The position numbers and the translations under genes were made by a program. Shown here in pieces: positions 34,974-46,973 of a stretch of DNA of 64,000 nucleotides. The notes beneath the pieces are model-generated. The model worked only from the letters and a program-made list of their open reading frames with translations. It was not told the origin of the DNA and made no database searches. Each line of letters starts with the position of its first letter. The first letter of the stretch is position 1. The stretch covers positions 1 through 64,000 of the forward strand of contig NZ_JAHLQM010000006.1 in NCBI RefSeq assembly GCF_018919165.1. The letters are read 5' to 3'. This DNA comes from Amphibacillus sp. MSJ-3. GTDB lineage: Bacteria; Bacillota; Bacilli; Bacillales; Amphibacillaceae.

Positions 34974-35414
34974 CTAATAATCTTCGTCATCATCAAAGTC
35001 ATCAGCAAAAGGATTGATTTCTTGTGACAGCTCGGTTAGATAATCATAATGATTGATCTGGAAGTGTTTATCATCATAATTGAGATCTTCTGCAACGTAT
35101 AGATGAAAAAACGCTTCATATATCGCAATCACTAACGAAGATAAAAAAGTCGCCATTAGCACATCGCCACCGAAATTCATTATATTGATTAATAGATAGA
35201 TTACTGTGAAATGAATCAGAAAATCAGTAATTGTTGCGATGAAATTATTTGTTCGCTCTAATATGAGAATATCACCAATATAATAGGTAGCAAAACAAGG
35301 CAAACTAATAGCTAAAGTTTGGCCAAAAGACATGCCATAACCGATCCCTAAAATTAAATACAATAATATAAAAGTTGTGACAAATTTAATACTAAGTAAT
35401 TTTATATGTTCCAT
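34974..35414 (-). CDS. YndM-like membrane protein (DUF2512)
   Basis: The 146-residue protein has four predicted helices in the first 110 residues and an acidic, Asp-rich tail (NPFADDFDDDEDY). This matches the DUF2512 family of Bacillaceae, of which YndM is the named member. Function is unknown. It lies 54 bp after htpG on the same strand, so it may be read from the htpG promoter. AGGTGTT-type sequence upstream gives its own ribosome site. Confidence 0.75.
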   Translation of the reverse strand: MEHIKLLSIKFVTTFILLYLILGIGYGMSFGQTLAISLPCFATYYIGDILILERTNNFIATITDFLIHFTVIYLLINIMNFGGDVLMATFLSSLVIAIYEAFFHLYVAEDLNYDDKHFQINHYDYLTELSQEINPFADDFDDDEDY

Positions 35415-35468
35415 CCTAACACCTCCATAGGGATTAGGATGGCATACTTAGAAAATATTATACATTAT

Positions 35469-37346
35469 TTATTTCATGACTTCCCATACATCATTTGTAT
35501 AGCTGAGTGGATCTTCGATTGGTAAACCTTCAATTAGTAAAGCTTGGTTATACAATATATTTGTATACTGCTCAATCTTTTGATCATCTTTAGTAAAACT
35601 ATCTTTTAAGGTTTGGAATATCTCATGTTTTGTGTTGATTTCTAATATTTTATTTGCTTGAATCCCTTGATTATCCGGCATCATATTTAATACCTTCTCC
35701 ATCTCTATCGAAATCTCCCCTTCATTCGTTAAACAAACAGGGTGTGATTTTAAACGTTTGGAGCGTCGGACATCGGTAACTTTTCCTTTTAGTATCTCTT
35801 TCATTTTATTAAAGAGTTCTTGATCATCCTCAGAGACTTTTTCAGCTTCATCATCTGCGTCATCTTCTAAATCAAGATCACCACTTGAAACAGATTTAAA
35901 CTCTTTGTCGTCATATTCAGCTAACATCTTAATTGCAAACTCATCAATATCATCAGTTAAATATAAAATTTCAAAGCCTTTTTCTTGTACCATTTCCGTT
36001 TGAGGTAAACGTTCGATTTTAGCATTTGATTCACCTGTAGCATAATAGATTGAAGTTTGATCTTCTTTCATACGTTCAACATATTCTTTAAGTGAAACAA
36101 GTTTCTTTTCAGTAGATGAATAAAAAAGCAATAAATCTTTCAATGTATCTTTATTTTGGCCAAAATCATTGTAGACACCAAATTTTAATTGACGCCCAAA
36201 AGCAGAGTAAAACTTTTCATATTTTTCACGATCATTATTAAGCATTTTTTGAAGTTCTTGTTTAATTTTCCGTGTTAAGTTTTTTTCAATTAACTTCAAT
36301 TGTCGATCGTGTTGAAGCATTTCTCGTGAAATATTTAGTGATAAATCTTCTGAATCGACTAAACCTTTAACAAAGCTAAAGTAATCTGGGATTAGTTCTG
36401 GTGCTTTATTCATAATTAAAACACCACTTGAATATAACTCCAACCCTTTCTCGTATTCAGCGGAATAATAGTCATAAGGTGCTGATTCTGGAATATAAAG
36501 AATTGCCTGATAGCGAACATTACCATCAACACTCGTATGAATATAAGTTAATGGTGTATCAAATCCATAATGTTTTTCTTGATAAAACTGCTGATAATCT
36601 TCTTCACTTAACTCAGCTTTGTTCTTCTTCCAAATAGGAACCATGCTATTGATGGTTTTATCCTCAATTATTGTTTCATATTCATCTTCAGTACCTTCTT
36701 TAAGTTTTTGTTCAGATACTTCCATTTTAATTGGGTAACGGATAAAATCAGAATATGTTTTTACAATCGTTTGTAAATGAAATGGATCTAAATATTGATC
36801 GTAATCATCTTCATCTGAACTTTCTTTAATTGTTAAAGTAATCTCAGTTCCAACTGTCTCTTTATCACATGGTTCAATCGTGTATCCGTCTGCGCCTTCT
36901 GAGTACCATTGATAAGCTTGGTCTTCATTTAATGCTTTAGATTTAACGCTAACAACATCTGCAACCATAAATGCAGCATAAAAACCAACACCAAACTGAC
37001 CAATAATATCGTGTCCGTCTTTAATTTCATTTTCAGTTTTAAAAGCAAGCGAACCACTTTTAGCGATGATCCCTAGATTAGACTCTAATTCTTCCTTTGT
37101 CATGCCAATCCCAGTATCAGATACTGTTAATTGACGATTTTCTTTATCAAGGTCAATTCTTATGTAATAATCGCTTTGGTTAAATGTGATTGATTCATCT
37201 GTCAATGCGCGATAATACATTTTATCGATTGCATCACTTGCATTTGATATTAATTCCCGCAGGAAAACCTCTCTTTTTGAATAAATAGAGTTAATCATCA
37301 GGTCTAATAATCTTTTAGACTCTGCTTCAAACTGTTGTTTTGCCAT
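35469..37346 (-). CDS. htpG: Molecular chaperone HtpG (Hsp90)
   Basis: The 625-residue protein has the GHKL ATPase domain ([12 protein letters not shown] near residue 30, [11 protein letters not shown] near 78, [14 protein letters not shown] near 115), a middle domain and the C-terminal dimer domain. Length is normal. AGGTAGG precedes the ATG. Its promoter region holds a CIRCE element, so HrcA control is predicted, unlike in Bacillus subtilis where htpG is outside the HrcA and SigB classes. Confidence 0.95.
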   Translation of the reverse strand: MAKQQFEAESKRLLDLMINSIYSKREVFLRELISNASDAIDKMYYRALTDESITFNQSDYYIRIDLDKENRQLTVSDTGIGMTKEELESNLGIIAKSGSLAFKTENEIKDGHDIIGQFGVGFYAAFMVADVVSVKSKALNEDQAYQWYSEGADGYTIEPCDKETVGTEITLTIKESSDEDDYDQYLDPFHLQTIVKTYSDFIRYPIKMEVSEQKLKEGTEDEYETIIEDKTINSMVPIWKKNKAELSEEDYQQFYQEKHYGFDTPLTYIHTSVDGNVRYQAILYIPESAPYDYYSAEYEKGLELYSSGVLIMNKAPELIPDYFSFVKGLVDSEDLSLNISREMLQHDRQLKLIEKNLTRKIKQELQKMLNNDREKYEKFYSAFGRQLKFGVYNDFGQNKDTLKDLLLFYSSTEKKLVSLKEYVERMKEDQTSIYYATGESNAKIERLPQTEMVQEKGFEILYLTDDIDEFAIKMLAEYDDKEFKSVSSGDLDLEDDADDEAEKVSEDDQELFNKMKEILKGKVTDVRRSKRLKSHPVCLTNEGEISIEMEKVLNMMPDNQGIQANKILEINTKHEIFQTLKDSFTKDDQKIEQYTNILYNQALLIEGLPIEDPLSYTNDVWEVMK

Positions 37347-37373
37347 CTTTATACCTACCTTTTCTTAAATAAT

Positions 37374-37400
37374 TTAGCACTTGAATGATTAGAGTGCTAA
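37374..37400 (-). promoter_or_regulatory. CIRCE element (HrcA operator) upstream of htpG
   Basis: TTAGCACTT (37374-37382), 9 bp, GAGTGCTAA (37392-37400). The consensus is TTAGCACTC-N9-GAGTGCTAA, so only one arm base differs. It lies between the promoter and the start codon of htpG. Confidence 0.9.
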
Positions 37401-37407
37401 CATATAT

Positions 37408-37436
37408 TTTTTAACATAGACAGGCGGTAATGTCAA
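37408..37436 (-). promoter_or_regulatory. htpG promoter
   Basis: On the minus strand TTGACA (37436-37431), 17 bp, TAAAAA (37413-37408). Transcription would begin at or just before the CIRCE element. Confidence 0.6.
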
Positions 37437-37476
37437 TTGAATTGAATCTTTTCTTTACTAATAAAAACAAAATAAA

Positions 37477-37507
37477 ACACTAGCCTTGTATAATACAAAA
37501 CTAGTGT
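37477..37507 (-). terminator. Terminator of the IDEAL-domain gene
   Basis: ACACTAG (37477-37483)/CTAGTGT (37501-37507) with inner TTGTA/TACAA; T-rich on the minus strand, about 107 bp past the stop codon. Confidence 0.75.
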
Positions 37508-37613
37508 AGCTGTAGTTATTTTATCGCTGCCCAGAGCCCCCTGAGTCAATTATACCAGTTGAAACAATCAGATGATAACTGGCGGATTAACAGCTTAGTG
37601 TGAGTTCCCCTAA

Positions 37614-37967
37614 TTACTTAGATGTTGAGGAACAAGGGCTATTCTTATTAACCTCTTTTAACTGTAATAATTGATAATCTTTAATTAATGAGTCAAACCA
37701 TGCTTGATCTTTTGTTAATAAAGCAAGATCAATCAATTGCTCAAGTTCACCTTTTGTGAAATGCTCAAATGCTTGCTCTTTTTCAACTTTTGCTGATTGG
37801 ACTTGAATGCTTTGACCAGAAAGTAATTGATTATCACTTGCTACAACTCTAAGTTGCATTTTATCATCATTTTCTGTTTCTTTTTCAACATAACCATGAA
37901 TTCGTTCACCTTTACTTGATCGAAGCTTTACCCAATCCCCAATTTGAAATTTATTCTTAGTTCCCAT
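37614..37967 (-). CDS. IDEAL-domain protein with an N-terminal beta-rich module
   Basis: The 117-residue protein ends with an IDEAL domain (ELEQLIDLALLTKDQAWFDSL, about residues 76-97), a short helical motif seen almost only in Bacillaceae. Before it is a small beta module (FQIGDWVKLRSSKGERIHGYVE). Function is unknown; related IDEAL proteins include YpiB and YozD. ATG 37967 is preferred to a GTG at 37979 because AAAGGGTGG is then well spaced. It is a single gene. Confidence 0.75.
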   Translation of the reverse strand: MGTKNKFQIGDWVKLRSSKGERIHGYVEKETENDDKMQLRVVASDNQLLSGQSIQVQSAKVEKEQAFEHFTKGELEQLIDLALLTKDQAWFDSLIKDYQLLQLKEVNKNSPCSSTSK

Positions 37968-38256
37968 GTTTGACACCACCCTTTTATATAATTAACAGAA
38001 TAATATGAATCATCTAAATAAATGTTATAAGATATTCTAATTCTTATTAACGATAGTGTCAACTATATTGCTTAGCAATTGAAATAAAACGCTTGAACTA
38101 TTCCTCTTTTTTTATGACGCGCAAATTTCTGATTTGGATCCTTAGAGCTTGTTAAAGTATGACTTTGCCATCATATTGAGAAAATATCAGAGGGATCATT
38201 TGCTGTCGGTTAAGGAAAGCACTCCCTATATCACCATGCCGGAATTTGTGACAAAT
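37968..38256. other. Intergenic region without a recognised feature
   Basis: Between the IDEAL gene start and the V-ATPase terminator I see no coding frame, repeat or structured RNA. The promoter of the IDEAL gene must lie near 37990-38060. Confidence 0.5.
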
Positions 38257-38293
38257 AAATAGCCATCTATCTGCAATCGATAAATGGCTATTT
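38257..38293 (-). terminator. Terminator of the V-ATPase operon
   Basis: AAATAGCCAT (38257-38266) pairs with ATGGCTATTT (38284-38293), perfect 10 bp, 4 bp after the ntpD stop. Confidence 0.82.
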
Positions 38294-38296
38294 AAC

Positions 38297-38926
38297 TTAT
38301 TGTCCCATATCTTTCACTTTCATAATTCGGGTAATATTAGCACGTTCATTTTCTTCTAGCTTCATTTCAATATAATATATTGTTTCTTCTAGCTCGGGTA
38401 TTTTTAAATATTCAAGTGCATTAACACGTCGACGCGTTTTTTCGATCTCGTCAGCCATAAGTTGACAAGTTTTTTCAATTTCAGATAACTTTAATAATTT
38501 AGGTAAAATGTGATTGATTTTCTCAATTGCATCATCTAATTCACTATTAGAATTTAGGAAACCATACTGCATTTCTGATTGGTTATCATCTTCATCGATA
38601 GAAAAATCCATTTGTGGAACGATCACACTCATAATATTTTTCTCTTGAATATTTAAGGTTACAGATTTATTTGGAACTGCAAATAGTTCTTCAATAAATG
38701 ATTCGTTAAGAAGTGACTTTGCTACAACGAAAGCACGCATGGCTTCTGTAAGTTCTTTTTCAACTTCATCACGTAACTGATTATTTTCCCGGATCAAAGT
38801 AATAAACTGCCGCATCAATTCATCTTGTTTATCTTTCAAAAGCTTATGGCCTCGAGTTGAAATAGCTAAACGGTCCTTAAGGTTGGATAATTCCATCCGA
38901 GTTGGCTTGACATCTAATCTAGCCAT
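38297..38926 (-). CDS. ntpD: V-type ATPase subunit D (central stalk)
   Basis: The 209-residue rotor shaft protein begins [20 protein letters not shown], the strongly conserved subunit D start, and is mostly two long helices. Length matches Enterococcus hirae NtpD (210). A longer reading to 38962 overlaps ntpB and has no ribosome site, so ATG 38926 is chosen. It is the last gene of the operon; the ntpH and ntpJ genes that follow ntpD in E. hirae are absent. Confidence 0.93.
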   Translation of the reverse strand: MARLDVKPTRMELSNLKDRLAISTRGHKLLKDKQDELMRQFITLIRENNQLRDEVEKELTEAMRAFVVAKSLLNESFIEELFAVPNKSVTLNIQEKNIMSVIVPQMDFSIDEDDNQSEMQYGFLNSNSELDDAIEKINHILPKLLKLSEIEKTCQLMADEIEKTRRRVNALEYLKIPELEETIYYIEMKLEENERANITRIMKVKDMGQ

Positions 38927-38933
38927 GACCCGA

Positions 38934-40310
38934 TCACTCCCCTTCCGGCATAAACTCTTCAATCATTTCATTCTTAATTCGTTTCAATTCAGATTTAGGT
39001 AAAATTGAAAGCAGTTTCCAACCTAAATCTAACGTTTCTTGAATAGAACGGTTTGTATAAAAACCTTGATTGATATATTCTTCTTCAAAACGATCCGTAA
39101 ATTCAACATACAATCTATCTGTTTTTGATAAAGCAGAATCACCTAATACGATTGCTAGTTCTTTAGCTTCCTTACCATTAGCATAAGCGGCAAACAATTG
39201 GTTCATTGTCGCAGCATGGTCTTTTCTTGTTTTACCTTCACCCGTCCCCTTATCTTTCAAACGAGATAGTGATGGTAAGACGTTAATTGGTGGTTTGATA
39301 CCTGCATTATCTAATTCTCGAGACAGGATAATTTGCCCCTCTGTAATATATCCAGTTAAGTCAGGAATTGGATGTGTAATATCATCCTCTGGCATTGAAA
39401 GGATTGGTATTTGAGTAACAGATCCTTTTTTACCAACTAAACGTCCAGCCCGTTCGTATAAAGTAGAAAGATTCGTGTACAGATAACCAGGATAACCACG
39501 ACGACCAGGAACTTCACGACGTGCAGCAGAGATTTCACGTAGTGCTTCACAGTAATAAGTCATATCCGTCATGATTACTAGTACGTGCATATCTTTTTCG
39601 AAAGCTAAATATTCAGCTGTTGTCAATGCCATCTTTGGTGTAGCAATCCGCTCAATTGCAGGGTCGTTGGCTAAGTTAATAAACATAACGGAACGGTCAA
39701 TCGCCCCTGTCTTCCGAAAGTCTTCCATAAAGAATTCAGCTTCATCAAATGTAATCCCCATCGCAGCAAAAACAACGGCAAACTTTTCATCACTATTTAA
39801 TACGGTTGCTTGGCGAGCAATTTGAGCTGCTAATTCTTTATGAGGTAAACCTGATCCTGAGAATACCGGAAGCTTCTGACCACGGACAAGTGTATTTAAA
39901 TGATCAATTGAAGATATCCCGGTTTGAATAAATTCATCTGGATAGTCACGTGCGATTGGATTAATCGCCTGGCCGTTCACGTCTAAGCTATCTTCAGGAA
40001 TAATATTGGGACCATCATCCATCGGTTGCCCCATTCCATCAAAGACACGTCCAACCATATCTTCAGAAACATCCAATGAGAGTGGTTTCCCGCGAAAACG
40101 TACTTTTGTATCTTTAATATTAATCCCACTCGGTCCCTCGAAGATTTGAACCATCGCTTTATCACCGTCTACTTCAAGGACTTGACCATGTCTAATTTCA
40201 CCAGTTTGCATTTGAACTTCTACAAGTTCATCATATTTAACGCCTTCAACTTGTTCAACTGCCATTAGAGGTCCAATGACTTCGCTAACTGTTTTATATT
40301 CCTTCAGCAT
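38934..40310 (-). CDS. ntpB: V-type ATPase subunit B
   Basis: The 458-residue regulatory nucleotide-binding subunit of the V1 head lacks a classical Walker A (the region reads [17 protein letters not shown] near residue 150), as expected for B subunits. It has the arginine-finger segment region [17 protein letters not shown]. The start overlaps the end of ntpA by 17 bp. Together A and B form the hexamer. Confidence 0.95.
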   Translation of the reverse strand: MLKEYKTVSEVIGPLMAVEQVEGVKYDELVEVQMQTGEIRHGQVLEVDGDKAMVQIFEGPSGINIKDTKVRFRGKPLSLDVSEDMVGRVFDGMGQPMDDGPNIIPEDSLDVNGQAINPIARDYPDEFIQTGISSIDHLNTLVRGQKLPVFSGSGLPHKELAAQIARQATVLNSDEKFAVVFAAMGITFDEAEFFMEDFRKTGAIDRSVMFINLANDPAIERIATPKMALTTAEYLAFEKDMHVLVIMTDMTYYCEALREISAARREVPGRRGYPGYLYTNLSTLYERAGRLVGKKGSVTQIPILSMPEDDITHPIPDLTGYITEGQIILSRELDNAGIKPPINVLPSLSRLKDKGTGEGKTRKDHAATMNQLFAAYANGKEAKELAIVLGDSALSKTDRLYVEFTDRFEEEYINQGFYTNRSIQETLDLGWKLLSILPKSELKRIKNEMIEEFMPEGE

Positions 40311-42087
40311 TTTCTGTCATCCCTCCTGCTGCAACAATTTCATGGATTTGTTCTTTAACATCTTGTTTAATTGCTCGGATTTCGTCTAATTGATCTTCTG
40401 ATAAATATTTTGAACGAGCAATCCGATCGCGAATCTCTTCTGTTCCATCAATGATTTCTTGGAAATATGCACCAAGGCGCATTGCTTCGCGAGCTTCTTT
40501 TTCATATGAAAGGATTAAATCAAGCATGATAAATTGCTTTTCTCTAGAAGTATATGTATCTACATCATCAAAAGCATTTTGCTGGAGATAATCTTCTCGT
40601 AAGGATTGAGCAATCACCATTGTTAACCGATCTTTCTCAGATAGTGATTCAACTCCAACTAGACGAACAATTTCATCTAGTTCGGCTTCTTTTTGTAATA
40701 AATTCATTGAATGCTGCACCATTCCAGCCCAATCTTCTTTAAGTTCATCATTCATGTATTCTCCTACTTCTGTTGAGTAAAGAGAATATGATGTGAGCCA
40801 GTTAATCGCTGGGAAATGACGCTTTTGAGATAAGGCGGAATCCAGTGCCCAATAAACTTTGACAACACGCAATGTATTTTGAGTTACTGGTTCAGACGTA
40901 TCCCCACCAGGAGGTGATACGGCACCGATTGCCGTAATACTTCCTTCGCGTTCTTCGGATCCAACAACAATTGTTCGTCCAGCACGTTCATAGTACTCAG
41001 CAATTCGGCTTCCTAGATATGCTGGATAACCCTCATCACCAGGCATTTCTTCTAGTCGTCCAGACATTTCACGAAGTGCTTCTGCCCATCTTGAGGTAGA
41101 ATCAGCCATTATAGCTACATTATAACCCATATCACGGAAGTATTCCGCAATTGTAATTCCTGTATAAATAGATGCTTCCCGAGCGGCAACAGGCATATTT
41201 GAAGTATTAGCAATTAAAATGGTTCGCTCCATCAATGATTTACCAGTGTTTGGATCAATAAGTTCTGGGAATTCATTCAAAACGTCAGTCATTTCATTCC
41301 CACGTTCACCACAACCTACATAAACAACAAGGTCTACATCACTGAATTTTGCGATTTGGTGTTGAACAACTGTTTTACCAGCACCAAAAGGACCTGGAAC
41401 AGCAGATACACCACCTTTAGTAATTGGGAAAAATGTATCAATTACACGTTGTCCTGTTAACATTGGTTGATTTGGATTCAGTTTTTTCTTAAATGGACGC
41501 CCGCGACGTACTGGCCATTTTTGTAGCATTGTTAATTCTTTAATGCCATCTTCTGTATCAATTGAATAGACAATATCAGTTAATGTATATTCTCCACTTT
41601 CAATTGATTTAATAGTCCCTTTCACCCCGTGTGGAACCATAATACGATGCTCAATCACTTCTGTTTCTTGGATCGTACCAACAATGTCACCAGGTTCAAC
41701 AAGCTCACCAACTGACTTTGTTGCTTTAAAGGCCCATTTTTTATCACGGTCTAAATTTGTAATATTGACACCTCTAACTAAAAAGTTGCTATTCGTTTTT
41801 TCCTTAAAAGTATCTAATGGACGTTGAATACCGTCAAACATTTGTGAGACGATGCCTGGTCCTAATTCAACTGATAAAGCTTCTCCAGTTGTTTCGACTG
41901 GTTCACCGGGGCCAATGCCTGAGGTTTCTTCGTATACTTGAATAGAGGCAACATCATTACGCATCTCAATGATCTCACCAACTAATTTCATATCCCCAAC
42001 ATAGCAAAGGTCTTGAATATTAGCATATTCCATACCCTCAGCCATAACTAAAGGACCGGAAACTTTGACGATTTTCCCTTTTTTCAA
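40294..42087 (-). CDS. ntpA: V-type ATPase catalytic subunit A
   Basis: The 597-residue catalytic subunit has Walker A GPFGAGKT near residue 236 and the 'bulge' insertion (residues 115-190) that separates A subunits from F-type beta. It starts with TTG at 42087, 7 bp after AGGAGGGG. ATP hydrolysis here drives the rotor formed by D, F and the NtpK ring. Confidence 0.95.
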   Translation of the reverse strand: MKKGKIVKVSGPLVMAEGMEYANIQDLCYVGDMKLVGEIIEMRNDVASIQVYEETSGIGPGEPVETTGEALSVELGPGIVSQMFDGIQRPLDTFKEKTNSNFLVRGVNITNLDRDKKWAFKATKSVGELVEPGDIVGTIQETEVIEHRIMVPHGVKGTIKSIESGEYTLTDIVYSIDTEDGIKELTMLQKWPVRRGRPFKKKLNPNQPMLTGQRVIDTFFPITKGGVSAVPGPFGAGKTVVQHQIAKFSDVDLVVYVGCGERGNEMTDVLNEFPELIDPNTGKSLMERTILIANTSNMPVAAREASIYTGITIAEYFRDMGYNVAIMADSTSRWAEALREMSGRLEEMPGDEGYPAYLGSRIAEYYERAGRTIVVGSEEREGSITAIGAVSPPGGDTSEPVTQNTLRVVKVYWALDSALSQKRHFPAINWLTSYSLYSTEVGEYMNDELKEDWAGMVQHSMNLLQKEAELDEIVRLVGVESLSEKDRLTMVIAQSLREDYLQQNAFDDVDTYTSREKQFIMLDLILSYEKEAREAMRLGAYFQEIIDGTEEIRDRIARSKYLSEDQLDEIRAIKQDVKEQIHEIVAAGGMTENAEGI

Positions 42088-42103
42088 ATCAGTCCCCTCC
42101 TAA

Positions 42104-42415
42104 TTATAAAATATTTTGCCCAACTGCTTTTTCAACATTATGTTGGATTCTGTTCTTTCCAATACTAAGCGAGCCCTTGTGATTTGGAATTAAAATAATT
42201 GCTGGTTGAACTTCAGCATCATAGCGTTTGATCGTATCCGGAATTTCCTTTGCTGTCGCTTCAGTTAAGTAGATAACACCATAGTTTTGTTTTGCAAGCG
42301 TATCAATGATTTCTCTAGCTTCTCTTGGTGTCTCTGAGGCGAAGACATCAAACCCAATTATTTTGAAAGGAAGTACCGAATCTTTGTCTCCAACTACTGC
42401 TATTTTATGAGCCAT
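42104..42415 (-). CDS. ntpG: V-type ATPase subunit F (NtpG)
   Basis: The 103-residue protein with alternating beta strands and helices ([22 protein letters not shown]; later [12 protein letters not shown]) matches the A/V-type F subunit that sits with D in the central shaft. It overlaps ntpC by 11 bp. Named ntpG after the Enterococcus hirae operon. Confidence 0.92.
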   Translation of the reverse strand: MAHKIAVVGDKDSVLPFKIIGFDVFASETPREAREIIDTLAKQNYGVIYLTEATAKEIPDTIKRYDAEVQPAIILIPNHKGSLSIGKNRIQHNVEKAVGQNIL

Positions 42416-43412
42416 AAATAGGTCGCATCCTTTCTCTGATTATTTCTTCTGCAATTTGATTATCTTTTCCAACCAGAATTAAACGAATATTGGTAACTTC
42501 TTTTTCAATTGCAAATATAAACGCCATCAATGGCATTGGTCCAAAGGCTTGATACATGCCTTCTCTCATATGTTCGTGAATAATTTCTTCGATAATTTTA
42601 TCTAAAAGTATCGGATTAATCTCATGTTTCGAATCTGCCCATACATTTTCTAATTTATCTGCATAAGGTTGGCTCGAATACAATTGATTAATTGTAGCCA
42701 TTGATTTGTCATCAGCAGCATCGATAAGTGCCTGTTTTGAAATTGATCCAGAACTTGACAGTACCGTGTGTAAAAATGATCGTGATTTTTGTTGGTTTAT
42801 ACTTCGAATCACCGTTGATAAGTTATCTAAATCAATCATTACATCAGCAATTTTGCTAATGGTAGGATTATTTAGCCTGTCTGTAATTGCACGTACATGC
42901 TTATAATAATAGGTATCCATAAACACATCAACAGCTTCAATTCGTCCAAACGTTTGAAAATGCAAAATAGCTTCTTGAACACCTTCAACCATGATTGGAT
43001 TTAAAATATCAGACTGTCCAGTTTTAACCAAATTCTTCAATGTTGCGATTGGGTATTTGCCAATCGGAATTAATAAATGTTCAAGGTTTAAATCTTTAAA
43101 TCGCTGTTTTAATAAAACTTTAAGATTATGGTAGGTATATCTTAAGGTATAGATCTGAACAACTTCACTCTCAGGCGTAGTGCTATAGAGTTCTTTATAA
43201 ATCTCCTGCAAATGAGCAACAAGAAATTGATCGAAGTTTTTATTTTTCAAGACTTCAACTTCATCGAAGCGATATTCTGTACTCTTCAAAACCTCTAATG
43301 CACTTTGCAGATCATCAGCCCGAAGCATTTTCTCATAATCATCTTGTGATAATAACCTTGTTTCATAGACACGAATAAGTGTATTTATACCCTTGTATTG
43401 AGTATCTTGCAT
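42405..43412 (-). CDS. ntpC: V-type ATPase subunit C/d (NtpC)
   Basis: The 335-residue, mostly helical protein forms the funnel joining the central shaft to the rotor ring. Recognisable parts are [16 protein letters not shown] near residue 105 and the C-terminal [13 protein letters not shown]. Length agrees with the family. It lies 13 bp after ntpE. Confidence 0.9.
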   Translation of the reverse strand: MQDTQYKGINTLIRVYETRLLSQDDYEKMLRADDLQSALEVLKSTEYRFDEVEVLKNKNFDQFLVAHLQEIYKELYSTTPESEVVQIYTLRYTYHNLKVLLKQRFKDLNLEHLLIPIGKYPIATLKNLVKTGQSDILNPIMVEGVQEAILHFQTFGRIEAVDVFMDTYYYKHVRAITDRLNNPTISKIADVMIDLDNLSTVIRSINQQKSRSFLHTVLSSSGSISKQALIDAADDKSMATINQLYSSQPYADKLENVWADSKHEINPILLDKIIEEIIHEHMREGMYQAFGPMPLMAFIFAIEKEVTNIRLILVGKDNQIAEEIIRERMRPIYGS

Positions 43413-43425
43413 TTATTCTCCCCCC

Positions 43426-44016
43426 TTACTCATTATTCTTAAATGCTAAGGTTGCAAGTTGTGGAGAAAATTCTTTTCTTAGCTCGTCTATCAAAACATC
43501 AAAACAAAAATTATAATCAATCCCACCTTGTTGCAAAATAAAACCAGCTTTACCTTCGAGCCCTTCTTTTGAAAGAGTCACAAACGGATATTCATTTAAA
43601 CAAGCTTTGACTTGATCAGCTTGAAAGTGATCAAGTGAGACTTGCCCAGGGACAAGGGTCCATTGCTCTTCTCGATTCAATTGGGCCAAAACGCCAGTTA
43701 AAAAGCTAGCAAATTTATTGGCATCCCAGTTAGTAAGTTCATCAATTGCTTGATCAAATACTGAATTTAAAAGGATTTGTTTTTTGGCGAGTATTCGATT
43801 TCTTTGCTGGTTAGCTAAGGTTTGTTCTTGACGTTCATAGTCGCTTTTCAATTTGAATTCAATTGATTCTTCACGTTTCTTTTTATTTTCCACAAGCTTT
43901 TGACGTGTTTCTTCTATTTTGTCATGAGATACCTTTTGGTAATCATCTAATTTCTTTTGACCTTCTTCTTTCGTTCGTGTCAAAACTTGTTCGGATAAAG
44001 CCTGAAAATCTTCCAT
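43426..44016 (-). CDS. ntpE: V-type ATPase subunit E (peripheral stalk)
   Basis: The 196-residue protein has a long charged N-terminal helix (residues 1-90, rich in Lys, Glu and Gln) and a compact C-terminal domain (VLIDELRKEFSPQLATLAF), the usual subunit E plan. It pairs with the small coiled-coil subunit encoded first in the operon. ATG 44016 is chosen over 44025 for GGAAGG spacing. Confidence 0.9.
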   Translation of the reverse strand: MEDFQALSEQVLTRTKEEGQKKLDDYQKVSHDKIEETRQKLVENKKKREESIEFKLKSDYERQEQTLANQQRNRILAKKQILLNSVFDQAIDELTNWDANKFASFLTGVLAQLNREEQWTLVPGQVSLDHFQADQVKACLNEYPFVTLSKEGLEGKAGFILQQGGIDYNFCFDVLIDELRKEFSPQLATLAFKNNE

Positions 44017-44044
44017 AATTCTCATCCTTCCACTATTTTTTAAC

Positions 44045-44524
<480 letters not shown>

Positions 44525-44545
44525 TTAATTCCTCCATCTCTCTTA

Positions 44546-46507
44546 TCATTCATTTTGATTTTTTAATTGAATATATTTTTCAGAAGCCTTCAATGGCTTG
44601 AGTGCTTTACCGCCACCTTCATAAAATTTACCGAAAAATTCAACAAAGATTAGACGAGCACCATGAACATAGCTTCCTAAAAAGGTTAAGCCTATGTTAA
44701 CTAAATGTAAGGCGATGATTAGCAATATTCCAATTGTATATCGCCCTACAGGGGGAATAAAGCCAACAATCATGTTAAAAGCTACCGCGATACTACCACC
44801 CGACACACCTAATGCCATCAAACGAGTATAACTAACAAGATCCCCAACATAACTTGTAATACCATACAAGTTATATATTCCTAATCCAGCACCAAGTGCT
44901 TTATTTTCTGTGGCTAATGTGGTAGCAATGATAATAGCGACTGCACTCAGAACAGATATAATAGCCCCTGTCTTTGTCAAAAGTTCACTATCAAGTACAA
45001 GTTGACCTAAGATTAAGATAATGAATCCAACGAATATTCCGATCCAACCCATTCCATCTGAAACAGCACCGTATTTATCTTTATTTTTTAAGCTTAGATG
45101 AACACTAAGGCCCATACCAAGAAATAATTGAATCATACCAAATACAACTGATAGAATTAAGATGGTAATCACATCATCATTTGTCGACAATAGGACAAAT
45201 GGTAGGTCAGCACCAAAAAATGATCCATAAATTAATCCCCAAAGCATTGTTGGGTAAGACAACAAATGGAAGAACTTCATATTTTTAATCATGCTAGGGT
45301 TAAAATTAAAAAATCTTAAAGCGATAAAGGTTGCTAACCATAAAACTAACCCATAGCCAAAGTCTGCTGCCATCATTCCAAAAAAGAATGCATAAAAAGG
45401 TGCTAAAAATGGTGTCGGATCAATCTCATTGTATTTAGGAAGACTATACATCTCAGTCACACTCTCGAAAGGTGCAATATAGTCTTTATTGGTTAAAACA
45501 ACTGGAACACGATCATAATCCTCTTCTTTAATATCTTCAACAAGTAGAGCATATTCATGATCTGCCAAAGTTGATTTTAAGGCGGATTTAAATGAGACTA
45601 AACGTGACTCTTCTAACCAGCCCTCCATAATAAACAAATGTTTTTCATCAAGAAGAAATAACTTACTTTTCTCTCTCTCAAGCTTGGCTTGATAGTATTC
45701 TGCTGAAAGCATCAACTGCCATTCTTCTTTATCCATCTTTTTAAGTTCGGATTTGATTTCAGATTCAGTAATTTTTATATCTGCTTTTTCTTTCTCAATT
45801 GCTTGTAACAATTTACTTGGCTTTTCGGTAAAATTCGCTGTTAAATCGTCGAAATGCGCTTGATTAAGTATTTCCTTCACTGTATCTTCATGGTGACGAT
45901 CATAAAAAATCATAACCCCATGTTCATCTTTAGTTTGGTAAACTTCTTCTACAAAGATGCACTCATGATTCATCAATTGATTAAAGTATTCATTGTGAAC
46001 ATGTTGTGGTACTGTCCCAACACTTCCAGTTATGCGTTTCATACTTTTTACATCTGCTATGCTAAATTCAAGCCTTTTCCAATTCATTAAAAATGCTTCT
46101 TCTTCACTTAATTGTTTATGACGTTCAGCACTTGCTTGTAGTTCTGATTCCTTTTTTAAAAGATTCTCTACCAAGTCCTCCGCTGAGAATTTAGTCATTT
46201 CCTCTTCTAATTCCTCAAGTGAAAGTTCTTGCTTTTTTTCACGAAGCTTCTCAATGAGCGTGGATTTAGGTAAATATAATTGTAGAAATGATAAAACATT
46301 TTCCACTTTATCAATTAAAGCCTGATAATCCTTAATAATGGACTCAATTTCATCAACCTGATTTGGTGATCCTTCATAATTTCCTAAATCAGTAGATGGT
46401 AAGTCAACAACCTCAAATTTTTGCAAAGCTTGAATAGATTGTAATAACTGGTCTTTCTGTTCATGGAAAGATATGAGTGTTAGTTTTTTCATTTTAGCTA
46501 TTGCCAT
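44546..46507 (-). CDS. ntpI: V-type ATPase subunit I/a (NtpI)
   Basis: The 653-residue stator subunit has a long soluble N-terminal half with coiled coils (about residues 90-130 and 220-260) and a C-terminal half with about seven to eight membrane helices, starting near FYAFFFGMMAADFGYG. The end helices carry the VSYTRLMALGVSGG segment with the conserved arginine facing the rotor. It overlaps the upstream small-subunit gene by 14 bp. Confidence 0.93.
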   Translation of the reverse strand: MAIAKMKKLTLISFHEQKDQLLQSIQALQKFEVVDLPSTDLGNYEGSPNQVDEIESIIKDYQALIDKVENVLSFLQLYLPKSTLIEKLREKKQELSLEELEEEMTKFSAEDLVENLLKKESELQASAERHKQLSEEEAFLMNWKRLEFSIADVKSMKRITGSVGTVPQHVHNEYFNQLMNHECIFVEEVYQTKDEHGVMIFYDRHHEDTVKEILNQAHFDDLTANFTEKPSKLLQAIEKEKADIKITESEIKSELKKMDKEEWQLMLSAEYYQAKLEREKSKLFLLDEKHLFIMEGWLEESRLVSFKSALKSTLADHEYALLVEDIKEEDYDRVPVVLTNKDYIAPFESVTEMYSLPKYNEIDPTPFLAPFYAFFFGMMAADFGYGLVLWLATFIALRFFNFNPSMIKNMKFFHLLSYPTMLWGLIYGSFFGADLPFVLLSTNDDVITILILSVVFGMIQLFLGMGLSVHLSLKNKDKYGAVSDGMGWIGIFVGFIILILGQLVLDSELLTKTGAIISVLSAVAIIIATTLATENKALGAGLGIYNLYGITSYVGDLVSYTRLMALGVSGGSIAVAFNMIVGFIPPVGRYTIGILLIIALHLVNIGLTFLGSYVHGARLIFVEFFGKFYEGGGKALKPLKASEKYIQLKNQNE

Positions 46508-46820
46508 ATTTTCTCATAACCTCCTCAACAACTGTATCAACCAGTCGTTCTTTCTGTTCAGAAAAACGAGTTTCAATTTGTTTTATTTGTTGTTCTTCTT
46601 TCTTTTGATAAGAAGCTTTTAAAGTTTGGATTTTTTCATCCATCTTTGCTGTTTCTTTTGCTTTGAATTCGTCTACTTCACTATCGTATTTCTGTTTCAT
46701 ATCGTTTATTGTATTTTCAGTATTCTTTTTTAATTCAAGAAGTTTCTCTTCATATTCACGTTCAAGCTCCTCTGCTTGACGCTCGATATCTTTTACTTTT
46801 CCAATTGTGGTTACACTCAT
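46494..46820 (-). CDS. ntpF: V-type ATPase small coiled-coil stator subunit (NtpF)
   Basis: The 108-residue protein is almost entirely a charged coiled coil (residues 10-95) and matches the G/H-type peripheral stalk subunit that pairs with subunit E. It is the first gene of the operon, as in Enterococcus hirae. The ATG follows GGGGGTG. Family identity rests on position and coiled-coil pattern more than on sequence. Confidence 0.85.
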   Translation of the reverse strand: MSVTTIGKVKDIERQAEELEREYEEKLLELKKNTENTINDMKQKYDSEVDEFKAKETAKMDEKIQTLKASYQKKEEQQIKQIETRFSEQKERLVDTVVEEVMRKYGNS

Positions 46821-46973
46821 TTATTGACACCCCCATTCATATAGCAAGCATCATTCAAAGACAGAAAAAATTCATTTGTGCTTTTACCCTTGGGCAAAGG
46901 TGATTCTTTTTTTAGCGATCATCGACAAAACAATCTGTCACTGATAGCGTGAAAAAAGTATCAAACATTATTT

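Noticed and set aside
46880-46905. Attenuator in the V-ATPase leader
   Set aside because: The hairpin is short and lacks a T-run on the minus strand.
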